Assembly: GCA_964559845.1 (NCBI GenBank)
Contig: CAZLJF010000059.1
Span: 1-9,926, forward strand
Direction: 5' to 3'
Source: WSZY01 sp964559845
GTDB lineage: Bacteria; Pseudomonadota; Zetaproteobacteria; Mariprofundales; Mariprofundaceae
DNA: 9,926 nucleotides
Shown: piece after piece, positions 1-5,352 of the stretch
Numbering within the stretch: the first letter of the stretch is position 1
How the letters are laid out: every line of letters starts with the position of its first letter
Notes under the pieces: generated by a model
Seen by the model: only the letters and a program-made list of their open reading frames with translations
Databases searched by the model: none
What the model was told of the DNA's origin: nothing
Position numbers and translations under genes: made by a program

Positions 1-33
1 CTTTCTTCCTTGCAAGGCGGGACGGACCATATA

Positions 34-218
34 AGTCCCCGATAGGGGATCAGTACCCCACCCCCCTCGCCTTTAGGTGATGGAGAGGTAGCATTATGAG
101 GTATGGAAAGAGTACATCAGGCATCAGAAGCCACCGGAACCGGACGGGCCGTATGGCCGACCAATCCGGCTTATAGCCGTAACCCGAAGCCACCGGCCTT
201 AGCCGGTGGAGCATTCAC
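34..218 (+). ncRNA. Putative omega/reRNA scaffold of a TnpB system
   Basis: Several successive helices can be drawn on the plus strand: TCCCC-GATA-GGGGA (36-49), TCGCC-TTTA-GGTGA (67-80, one G-U pair), CCGGA/TCCGG (140-144 with 165-169) enclosing GGCC-GTAT-GGCC (147-158), an alternative CGGC-TTATA-GCCG (167-179), and the terminal 8-bp hairpin (190-209). In TnpB systems the guide RNA covers the 3' end of tnpB and the non-coding right end, and its guide is the flank just past the element. By that rule the guide here would begin at 219 (TATTGACCATCAGATA). The structure is seen directly. The RNA identity is inferred from the right-end layout, and the 5' limit is arbitrary. Confidence 0.4.
127..196 (+). 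repeat. 11-nt direct repeat GAAGCCACCGG inside the element end
   Basis: GAAGCCACCGG occurs at 127-137 and again at 186-196. The second copy forms the guide tetranucleotide and the 5' arm of the terminal hairpin. The first copy is followed by AACCGG, so it cannot form the same long stem. It may be a decayed earlier right end, or a segment that competes with the terminal hairpin in the folded RNA. Confidence 0.6.
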
Positions 219-298
219 TATTGACCATCAGATATACAAGCACAGACGCATATCAGCTATTCTTGAACCCGTTGAATAACACGCCATTGGAGAGCACC

Positions 299-694
299 AT
301 GTCCCGACCCTTAAAAATGTTCATGCGCGGAAAAAGTGTTCGCATGCTACAGGAGCTTCTGCAGAAGATGGGTTATCCGATAGATGATCAACCCGGTATC
401 TTTGGTCCATCAACGCGTGATGCCGTAAAAAACTTTCAGACGCAACAAGGGCTAAAGGCGACAGGTATGGTTGATGATGAATTGCTGAAGCTGATACGAC
501 AGGGCCATGCCATCACCGAAAAACCGGAAAACGCCGGATCCAAAGTAGCACCCGCTCCGCAACCGGTGAATCAGGACCAGCTTGATGCACTGATCCGGCT
601 CATGATCCGCAAAGGGATCATCAGCGAGGATGAGTTACAAGCTGAAATGAAACGGATTCCAGCGAAAAAAGCCGCCATACTACCGCTGAGTTGA
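299..694 (+). CDS. Peptidoglycan-binding-domain protein, no signal peptide
   Basis: The 131-aa protein has a PG_binding_1-type domain at about residues 8-68. It shows the characteristic pattern: a first helix with SVRMLQELL, then D-x-x-GIFGPSTRDAV, NFQ, and a closing GL-x-x-TG-x-VD. A Pro/Ala-rich linker (about 75-92) leads to a charged amphipathic helix (about 94-119, DQLDALIRLM followed by SEDELQAEMKR) that could oligomerise or bind a partner. The ATG at 299 is chosen because GGAGAG sits at 289-294. A longer in-frame reading from GTG at 206 would start inside the IS hairpin and is rejected. There is no signal peptide or membrane segment, so the domain seems to lie in the cytoplasm, which is odd for a wall-binding fold. 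It overlaps the next gene by one base (TGATG), suggesting translational coupling. The exact role is unknown. Confidence 0.8.
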   Translation: MSRPLKMFMRGKSVRMLQELLQKMGYPIDDQPGIFGPSTRDAVKNFQTQQGLKATGMVDDELLKLIRQGHAITEKPENAGSKVAPAPQPVNQDQLDALIRLMIRKGIISEDELQAEMKRIPAKKAAILPLS

Positions 695-1251
695 TGCCAC
701 ACACTCAACACGCACTTCGCCCGGAGTTCACGGAAACCCTGGCCAGGCGCCTTGTTCAAGGTGAGTCCATCAACCTCATTAGCCCTCACGGCCAGGGGCG
801 CAGAAGAACGCTTCAGGATCTGCACTCACTATTGCCGAAAGATTATGCTGTGAAACAAATCGATTTACGCGCAGATGAAGCAACGTGGAAGAGATGGTTA
901 TCCGACTTCCCTGAAAACTGTAAAGTGAAGCTGCTTATTCTGCATAATTTCGATCTCCTGACAGATCAGGCCATCGCAAATAAACTCAACATCATCATGA
1001 ATCAGAAGGTTGTTACGCTGTTGACCGTATCTGAAGCAACCCGCCCCAATCGGCTTCCGAACATCAAAAATGAGATGCTGCCTTCTGTCACAGCCAGACA
1101 GCTGCAAATGGAAATGTGCCGCAGAAACCTGCCTGTTGATACATCCGAACATATCGAGCTTGCCAATTGGCTATTGACACAAACCGAGCCCTACTCTCTG
1201 CTGGACACCCTCAATGATGATTGGTTTGAACAGCGGCCATGGTCGGCTTAG
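694..1251 (+). CDS. Small P-loop/AAA-like protein with degenerate ATPase motifs
   Basis: This 185-aa protein resembles the core of an AAA or STAND-type ATPase but lacks the key residues. SPHGQGRRRT (residues 30-39) sits where a Walker A GxxGxGK(S/T) would be, with Arg in place of Lys. KLLILHNFDLL (79-89) looks like a Walker B strand in which His84 replaces the usual Asp. VVTLLTVSE (106-114) fits a sensor-1 strand. The C-terminal third is helical. ATP hydrolysis is doubtful; nucleotide binding or a purely structural role is possible. The start is ATG at 694, inside the upstream TGA (TGATG); TTG at 691 is less likely. ExeA/GspA-type proteins join an AAA ATPase to a PG_binding_1 domain in one chain, so this gene and its partner look like a split, degenerate version of that pairing. 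This is inference. Confidence 0.65.
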   Translation: MPHTQHALRPEFTETLARRLVQGESINLISPHGQGRRRTLQDLHSLLPKDYAVKQIDLRADEATWKRWLSDFPENCKVKLLILHNFDLLTDQAIANKLNIIMNQKVVTLLTVSEATRPNRLPNIKNEMLPSVTARQLQMEMCRRNLPVDTSEHIELANWLLTQTEPYSLLDTLNDDWFEQRPWSA

Positions 1252-1261
1252 GATCGGCAAT

Positions 1262-1453
1262 ATGACTACAATGCCTCTGTTTCGAATCACTCTGATTTTA
1301 TCCTTTCTTTTACTATCGGCATGTGGTGAAAGCATTGAACCTACGCCTGTCCCTGTTCAGGAGAAAAAAGCGTTTGAGAAAAATCCTACTGATGCAGTCG
1401 GTGTAGCCGAGGGAGATGAGCAGGTCTCACCGTTTGGAAAGCCGGCACATTAG
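1262..1453 (+). CDS. Small predicted lipoprotein
   Basis: A 63-aa protein with a short N-terminus containing Arg8, a hydrophobic stretch (ITLILSFLLL, 9-18) and a lipobox LLSAC with the acceptor at Cys21. Gly follows the cysteine, with no Asp at +2, so sorting to the outer membrane is expected. The mature part is only about 43 residues, Pro/Glu-rich and probably disordered. ATG 1262 is preferred because AGGA at 1250-1253, overlapping the upstream stop TAG, gives a reasonable ribosome binding site; ATG 1271 is the alternative. It follows the P-loop-like gene by 10 bp and is probably in the same operon. The family is not recognised. Confidence 0.7.
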   Translation: MTTMPLFRITLILSFLLLSACGESIEPTPVPVQEKKAFEKNPTDAVGVAEGDEQVSPFGKPAH

Positions 1454-1479
1454 GGCCTGTTAATACTAATCTGCGGACG

Positions 1480-1833
1480 ATGAACCACCCTGTTCGTAAA
1501 ACCATCGCCACAGCGGCCAGCACCCCTGCCCCGTTGCAGATTCTTCTCTATACCCTGCCGGTGTGGGGAGCATCTATGGCGCTTACCCTCTTTATGCCGA
1601 TAACAGGTATCATCACCTCCGTTATCATGGCGATCTGCCTGCTGATTCTGCCTTTCAAGGCGCGCAGGGGCCGGTGTCCGGCTTGTGAAACTGTCAAAAC
1701 CCTCCCCTTCTCAGGTTTTGGCAATGCCTGCAAAGGCTGCGGAGGAGAACTGGTGCTGCGTGACCGTGAAATCCACCTGCTGGAAGCTAAACAGAAGAGC
1801 CGCCGCCCGGGAACAGGCAGAACATTCACATAA
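1480..1833 (+). CDS. Two-helix membrane protein with C-terminal zinc ribbon
   Basis: A 117-aa protein with two closely spaced hydrophobic segments (about 21-39 and 41-58), followed by a basic KARRGR and a four-cysteine ribbon: CPAC (66-69) and CKGC (84-87). The positive-inside pattern puts both the N-terminus and the ribbon in the cytoplasm, with a short hairpin through the membrane. The tail (about 103-117) is basic and Gly/Arg-rich. It starts 26 bp after the lipoprotein, with only a weak upstream purine stretch (CGGACG). The family and role are not recognised. The ribbon could bind zinc for structure or contact nucleic acid or protein. Confidence 0.7.
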   Translation: MNHPVRKTIATAASTPAPLQILLYTLPVWGASMALTLFMPITGIITSVIMAICLLILPFKARRGRCPACETVKTLPFSGFGNACKGCGGELVLRDREIHLLEAKQKSRRPGTGRTFT

Positions 1834-1834
1834 A

Positions 1835-1880
1835 GGGCGGGCTATCGGCTACAGCGCCCCGGCTTTTACAACATGCCGGG
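1835..1880. other. Hairpins in the convergent gap (possible bidirectional terminator)
   Basis: Between two convergent stop codons lie GGGCG (1835-1839) with CGCCC (1855-1859), and CCCGGC (1858-1863) with GCCGGG (1875-1880). The two overlap and would compete; the second spans the minus-strand stop codon. Neither is followed by a U-tract on either strand, so intrinsic termination is uncertain. Confidence 0.3.
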
Positions 1881-2303
1881 AAGATGGCTTCTGACAGTGC
1901 CTGCATCCTCAGCCGTGAGGCTCTTACCCACCTCTCCTGCAATGACTTTTTGCAACGCTGCTCCACTCTGCTTACGCAGTAACCCGAGAAATTCCGGCGG
2001 GGCCACGAGATAAAGGCTGGAGAAGCGGTTGCCGGTTCGCCCCTTCTCCATCTCTGTAATAAGTTCGTGAGCAAACACCTGCGCCTCGTGATCCTTCGGA
2101 CCAACCGGCTGCCCCATGGCATGGCGGGCATCACCCATCCGGTCGAATGCACGACCCGGCAAGTCACTGGTCAACGCCTGTTCGTGACTTCGTGATGCCG
2201 CATGATCCCAGCTCTGCTCAAATGATAACTCGCCCGAACGGCCTTTCCCCGAATATAGTTTTGCATGGCTCTTATCCGCAACAAGTACCCAGATTCTGTC
2301 CAT
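1866..2303 (-). CDS. Host-attachment-family protein
   Basis: A 145-aa protein matching, by recall, the small proteins annotated as required for attachment to host cells (Host_attach; related to the bacterial eRF1/RNase H-like 'baeRF' fold). Recognisable features are the first strand WVLVADKSHAKLY, a middle region with GRAFDRMG and a conserved DHEAQVFAHEL helix, then the strand SLYLVAPPEFLGLLR, and a C-terminal KSLT. In this family the protein is cytosolic, and the original attachment phenotype comes from Agrobacterium; a direct adhesin role is doubtful. The start has a near-perfect Shine-Dalgarno (AGGAGG) and a TATAAT element upstream. It lies 55 bp downstream of another minus-strand gene. 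Confidence 0.75.
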   Translation of the reverse strand: MDRIWVLVADKSHAKLYSGKGRSGELSFEQSWDHAASRSHEQALTSDLPGRAFDRMGDARHAMGQPVGPKDHEAQVFAHELITEMEKGRTGNRFSSLYLVAPPEFLGLLRKQSGAALQKVIAGEVGKSLTAEDAGTVRSHLPGML

Positions 2304-2327
2304 GATGACCTCCTAAGTTCTATCCCT

Positions 2328-2333
2328 ATTATA
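2328..2333 (-). promoter_or_regulatory. Candidate -10 box (TATAAT) for the host-attachment-family gene
   Basis: Read on the minus strand this is a perfect TATAAT, followed by a roughly 18-nt leader with AGGAGG before the ATG at 2303. No good -35 hexamer lies 16-18 bp upstream, so it is either activator-dependent or fortuitous. Confidence 0.4.
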
Positions 2334-2358
2334 GACCAGGAATCCAAAGAAAAGCGTA

Positions 2359-2577
2359 TTACTCCGAAACAGGCAGATCTTTTGCAGGCTGCTTTCTCTC
2401 TTTTTTGTCTGCATGCAGAAAATGGCGCATCATGAACTCCTCCTCGGCAGGCGTCAGATCATAACGCTGGCAGGCCTCCTCAATGGTGCGCAGATCATAC
2501 CCGTGCATCCTGGAAATCCAGCGCACCGCACTGCGCAGCGCCTCACCTTCAGGAAAAATAAATTTGACACCTGCCAT
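2359..2577 (-). CDS. Small hypothetical protein, 72 aa
   Basis: The N-terminus is compact (VKFIFPEGEALRSAVRWIS), followed by helices with an acidic, aromatic character (TIEEACQRYDLTPAEEEFMM) and a Lys-rich tail. There is no signal peptide, no membrane segment and a single cysteine. Translation from ATG 2577 is supported by AGGAGGG at good spacing. The sequence looks like a folded mini-protein with two or three helices, but I cannot name its family. It may be co-transcribed with the host-attachment-family gene 55 bp downstream, although that gene has its own candidate -10. A palindrome lies about 45 bp upstream of the start. Confidence 0.65.
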   Translation of the reverse strand: MAGVKFIFPEGEALRSAVRWISRMHGYDLRTIEEACQRYDLTPAEEEFMMRHFLHADKKERKQPAKDLPVSE

Positions 2578-2619
2578 TACTACCCTCCTGGTAAGAGTCT
2601 AGCATACTCCCGCCTGTTT

Positions 2620-2636
2620 ATGTCACAGTGTGACAT
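2620..2636. promoter_or_regulatory. 17-nt palindrome, candidate operator
   Basis: ATGTCACAGTGTGACAT is a perfect 8-bp inverted repeat around a central G, lying in the divergent gap between the 72-aa gene and the GIY-YIG gene. On the minus strand it contains GTGACA, a 5/6 match to a -35 hexamer, upstream of TATGCTAGACT. The spacings to possible -10 elements (14 or 19) are not ideal. Size and symmetry fit a homodimeric repressor site; no specific regulator is recognised. Confidence 0.4.
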
Positions 2637-2706
2637 CTGTCGAAAAATGTGTTCGGGTTAGAGGCTCGCATGCATTTTTTAATCTCTTCGCACGCCCCGG
2701 GCCATT

Positions 2707-2988
2707 ATGAGTGACACCACCTGGTATCTATACATGATCCGCCTTGAGAACGGGCATCTCTATACAGGCATCACCACCGATGTGGAGCGAAGGTTTGGCG
2801 AGCACAAAAACGGCAGAGGTGCCAAATTCCTTCGTGGCAGAGAGGGGATGGCGCTGGTATATAACAGAGCGGTTGGCGACAGATCCTCCGCCCTGAAAAT
2901 AGAAGCAGCCGTCAAAAGGCTTCCGAAACAGAGAAAGGAGGCGCTTATCAATGATGATTTCACCATCAGTGAACTATCAGCCGATTAG
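2707..2988 (+). CDS. GIY-YIG domain protein, YhbQ/UPF0213 type
   Basis: A 93-aa stand-alone GIY-YIG domain. The N-terminal motif is present in the usual variant form, YLYMI (7-11) and LYTGIT (18-23), followed by the catalytic-type Arg in VERRFGEH (about 28-29) and the metal-binding Glu in KIEAAVKRL (about 66). The C-terminus ends in a KQRKEAL helix, as in YhbQ-like proteins. These short members are found across bacteria. They are predicted nucleases related to UvrC-type domains, but physiological substrates are poorly defined. Length is normal for the family. No clear Shine-Dalgarno precedes ATG 2707, so translation may be weak. Confidence 0.85.
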   Translation: MSDTTWYLYMIRLENGHLYTGITTDVERRFGEHKNGRGAKFLRGREGMALVYNRAVGDRSSALKIEAAVKRLPKQRKEALINDDFTISELSAD

Positions 2989-3021
2989 GTTCGGATCACC
3001 AGCGCATCCATCATCGTGTGA

Positions 3022-3903
3022 ATGAGATACGTTCTCTCCAGGTTCATTCTCTCAAGAACGGCCTTCATTCTCATCTCAACCATAGTGATTGTAAGCGGAT
3101 GGATGCTGATGTTTGAGGATCAGTACATCTACTTCCCGACAAAAGAGATACATCACACACCGAAGGCAGTTGGGCTGGCGTTCCAGGATATCCACCTGAC
3201 TACCGATGACGGCATCACCCTGCATGGCTGGCTGATGCCCGCTCCCAGGTCCCGCTTTACCCTGCTTCACTTTCACGGCAATGCGGGAAACATCAGCCAC
3301 CGTCTGCATCTCTATGAACAGTGGCAGCGGATGGGCCTCTCCATATTCGCCATCGATTATCGGGGCTACGGAAAGAGTGAAGGCGTCCCCTCCGAAGCGG
3401 GATTCCACAGTGATGCCAGAGCTGCCTGGAGTGAGCTGGTCAGGAAGCAAAAGATCCCTCCGTCACAAATCATTATTGCGGGAAGAAGCCTGGGCTGTGC
3501 CGTCGCAACAAAGCTGGCAACAGAGACAGAGCCTGCGGCGCTGGTGCTGGAGACCCCTTTCACAAACATTCCCGATATGGTTGCAGAGCACTATCCATGG
3601 ATTGTTCCGATTCGATTTCTCGTACAGTCACGGTTCGATACTCTGGATCTTATCGGCCGGGTTCACGCTCCCACCATGGTAATCAGTGCCGGGAATGATG
3701 AAGTGGTTCCAATGGCAATGGGCAAGAAGATCTATGCAGCAGCCAACAGCCCCAGGCAGTTTGTCACGCTATCCGGAAACCATAACGACTTTGATCTCTC
3801 CCCGGCCTATATCAGGGCATGGAACCGGTGGCTGAATCAGCTTGATGCCAACGCACATGGCTTTTCATCACTCCGGGATAATATGTTTCATATCACGGGA
3901 TGA
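3022..3903 (+). CDS. Membrane-anchored alpha/beta hydrolase (BEM46/YfhR type)
   Basis: A 293-aa serine hydrolase. Residues 12-30 form a signal anchor, followed by the family-typical EDQYIYFPT segment. HFHGNAGN (83-90) forms the oxyanion region, DYRGYGKSEG (112-121) the next loop, and GRSLG (154-158) is the nucleophile elbow with Ser156. Asp226 (in AGNDEVVP) and His254 (in GNHND) complete the triad. The catalytic domain probably faces the periplasm, anchored in the inner membrane. The substrate is unknown; the family includes esterases and lipid-modifying enzymes. The last 20 or so residues (from about 274) lie past the usual end of the fold and are encoded by the arms and loop of a large hairpin, so they may be a late extension. 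The ribosome binding site is weak; it follows the GIY-YIG gene by 33 bp. Confidence 0.85.
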   Translation: MRYVLSRFILSRTAFILISTIVIVSGWMLMFEDQYIYFPTKEIHHTPKAVGLAFQDIHLTTDDGITLHGWLMPAPRSRFTLLHFHGNAGNISHRLHLYEQWQRMGLSIFAIDYRGYGKSEGVPSEAGFHSDARAAWSELVRKQKIPPSQIIIAGRSLGCAVATKLATETEPAALVLETPFTNIPDMVAEHYPWIVPIRFLVQSRFDTLDLIGRVHAPTMVISAGNDEVVPMAMGKKIYAAANSPRQFVTLSGNHNDFDLSPAYIRAWNRWLNQLDANAHGFSSLRDNMFHITG

Positions 3904-3922
3904 TGAAAAGCCATGTGCGTTG
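3849..3922. repeat. Long hairpin, perfect 22-bp inverted repeat across the hydrolase stop
   Basis: Bases 3849-3870 are the exact reverse complement of 3901-3922, with 30 bases between. Inside, TCC (3872-3874) pairs with GGA (3898-3900) and ATATG (3881-3885) with CATAT (3889-3893) around a TTT loop, so nearly the whole 74 nt folds into one rod. The 5' arm is coding and the hydrolase stop codon falls in the 3' arm. Downstream is T-rich but broken (CTGTTTCATTTT), so it could act as an unusual terminator or a 3'-end-protecting hairpin, or be a small palindromic repeat element. Confidence 0.85.
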
Positions 3923-3976
3923 TATCTGTTTCATTTTAACGTAAACTTTCCAACCAAAGCAGAGCAGGAGTGATGC

Positions 3977-4771
3977 GTGGAATATATTCAATGTCCGCAT
4001 TGCCATAAAAAGTATGGCGTAAACGATAAAGTGCGTGCCGCATCGGGTAAAACGATCCGCTGCAAAGGCTGTCAGCAACCTTTTGAAATCACCATTTTCT
4101 CCACACCATCGCCACAACAGGCTGCAGCAGGACATGTTGAAAAGCCGCAGAGTGAACAGCCAGCCCCGACCGAAGAAAAGCCGGCAAAGAGGCCCGCCAC
4201 ACCAAAAAACAGGCACTTGTTCCAGATGATCTACACATCTGTTCTCGGCACTGCCCTGCTCGTTGCCCTGGTGGTAGCCTACCAGTTTTTGAATCCCTCC
4301 GCGTCTGTTGAAACCTCACAAAAGCAGCCTGGTAAACAGGCGGCAGGTAAAAAGCCCGGGCAATCCCTGACTGGAAAGCAGGCACAGCAAACAGAAACAG
4401 CTCGAAAAGAGGTGGCAGACGTGCAACCGGAAGAAAAGAGGGGCGCCGTGGCAACAGCCGGCATGGCGAATAAGCCGTACCGGGGGCCATCAAATCCATC
4501 AAATGAATGCAAAGAGGCGGCTACGGATCAGTGGTTTACCGATTACATGATCACCAACGGCAGCATGACAGGCAGGGAGTATATTCGTCTTCTGGATAAA
4601 AGCAGTAAACAGACAGACGCGGTACGCAAACTCTGCAAGGAGAAATATCTGGCAAGCAGAATTACCGAAGCGGCCAAACTGGGGAAAAAGCCCGACTGGA
4701 TCAAAGCTGAGATTGAAGCGCGTTCTTCAAGCCGTCATGAAACAGCCACTGGCAGGGAAAGCAAGTTTTAG
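3977..4771 (+). CDS. Zinc-ribbon (MJ0042-type) single-pass membrane protein
   Basis: A 264-aa protein opening with a four-cysteine ribbon of the MJ0042 type: C6-x2-C9 and C29-x2-C32, in the context CPHCHKKYGV and IRCKGCQQPFEI. A Pro/Ala/Glu-rich linker follows, then one membrane helix (about 84-103), a Lys/Gln-rich low-complexity segment (about 113-150), and a C-terminal globular part (about 175-245) with Cys178 and Cys220 that could form a disulfide outside the cytoplasm. The layout is cytoplasmic zinc ribbon, helix, periplasmic domain. Proteobacterial proteins of this layout are mostly uncharacterised. The start is GTG at 3977, six bases after AGGAG (3966-3970); an overlapping ATG at 3973 is out of frame and stops quickly. 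It lies just downstream of the long hairpin. Confidence 0.8.
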   Translation: MEYIQCPHCHKKYGVNDKVRAASGKTIRCKGCQQPFEITIFSTPSPQQAAAGHVEKPQSEQPAPTEEKPAKRPATPKNRHLFQMIYTSVLGTALLVALVVAYQFLNPSASVETSQKQPGKQAAGKKPGQSLTGKQAQQTETARKEVADVQPEEKRGAVATAGMANKPYRGPSNPSNECKEAATDQWFTDYMITNGSMTGREYIRLLDKSSKQTDAVRKLCKEKYLASRITEAAKLGKKPDWIKAEIEARSSSRHETATGRESKF

Positions 4772-4830
4772 CCAACTGCGGAGATGGCACGATACTGTAA
4801 TAAAAAGGTAAAAAAGAGCGACCTATCCAG

Positions 4831-5352
4831 ATGAAAGCAGATCACCTGTTCGCCGTTACGCTAGCCCTGCTATTTTCAATGACCGCCTTTGCCGAGGAGA
4901 TTTCGATGAATCACCGGACACGTCCACCAGAGAAAATACTGAAACAGCAGCTAACACCGATGCAGTTCAAGGTTACGCGTAAAAACGGCACAGAACCCCC
5001 ATTTGCCAATGAGTACTGGAACAACAAAAAAGCAGGCATTTATGTCGATATTGTCTCCGGTGAGCCATTGTTCAGCTCCAGAGATAAATTTGACTCCGGT
5101 ACCGGCTGGCCAAGCTTTACCAGGCCCCTTGCTCCGGAAAACATTGTTGAGAAAGAGGATCGCAGCCTCTTCATGCGCAGGATTGAACTGCGCAGCAGAC
5201 ATGCCGATTCGCACCTCGGCCATCTCTTCACTGATGGCCCTGAGCCAACCGGGCTGCGCTACTGCATCAATTCCGCATCCCTGCGCTTTATTCCTGTTGA
5301 TGAGCTTGAGGCCAATGGCCTTGGCGACTTCAAGGAACAGTTCAATCGCTGA
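4831..5352 (+). CDS. msrB: Peptide methionine-R-sulfoxide reductase, exported form
   Basis: MsrB reduces methionine-R-sulfoxide in proteins. The 173-aa product starts with a typical signal peptide (MKADHLFAVTLALLFSMTAFA, cleavage near residue 21), giving a periplasmic enzyme. The catalytic domain is complete: GEPLFSS, KFDSGTGWPSF (86-96), SHLGHLF (127-133) and RYCINSASLRF (143-153) with nucleophile Cys145. That is the only cysteine: the zinc CxxC pairs are absent and Thr91 occupies the position where many MsrBs have a resolving cysteine, so recycling should go directly through thioredoxin or another thiol. An internal ATG at 4906 (Met26), right after the signal peptide, has a much better Shine-Dalgarno (GAGGAG, 4894-4899) than ATG 4831, so a cytoplasmic form is possible. 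It abuts the following oxidoreductase with no gap. Confidence 0.92.
   Translation: MKADHLFAVTLALLFSMTAFAEEISMNHRTRPPEKILKQQLTPMQFKVTRKNGTEPPFANEYWNNKKAGIYVDIVSGEPLFSSRDKFDSGTGWPSFTRPLAPENIVEKEDRSLFMRRIELRSRHADSHLGHLFTDGPEPTGLRYCINSASLRFIPVDELEANGLGDFKEQFNR
4894..4908 (+). promoter_or_regulatory. Internal Shine-Dalgarno and ATG within msrB
   Basis: GAGGAG, six bases, then ATG (4906), in frame with msrB and directly after the signal-peptide cleavage region. It would yield a 148-aa enzyme without a signal. The annotated start at 4831 has no comparable site. Which start dominates cannot be settled from sequence. Confidence 0.5.

Larger units (their letters stand above)
1..218 (+). mobile_element. 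Right end of an IS200/IS605-type element (partial)
   Basis: This stretch has no credible coding frame: the three forward frames stop early and none shows a recognisable protein. It ends in a perfect hairpin (stem 190-197 with 202-209, loop CTTA), preceded by GAAG at 186-189 and followed nine bases later by TTCAC at 214-218. Single-strand-transposing IS200/IS605 elements end this way: a subterminal hairpin with a short T-rich or TTAG-like loop, a guide tetranucleotide 5' of the stem, and a cleavage tetranucleotide 3' of it. The right boundary is therefore placed at 218. The left end, and any tnpA or tnpB, would lie upstream of the window, so whether the element is intact or a remnant cannot be told. 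No target duplication is expected for this family. Confidence 0.6.

Noticed and set aside
1..218. CRISPR array or group II intron end
   Set aside because: No regularly spaced repeats, and no domain V-like hairpin with its characteristic AGC/bulge pattern; the terminal hairpin fits IS200/IS605 better.
206..298. N-terminal extension of the peptidoglycan-binding protein from GTG at 206
   Set aside because: The GTG lies in the 3' arm of the IS right-end hairpin, the added residues do not resemble the family, and a good Shine-Dalgarno precedes ATG 299.
1214..1261. Longer start for the small lipoprotein
   Set aside because: It would overlap the end of the P-loop-like gene and place a polar stretch before the signal peptide; ATG 1262 gives a normal lipoprotein signal.
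3844..3929. Integron attC site at the long hairpin
   Set aside because: Size is right, but the stem is perfectly paired without the extrahelical bases attC needs, and the ends fit RYYYAAC/GTTRRRY only imperfectly.
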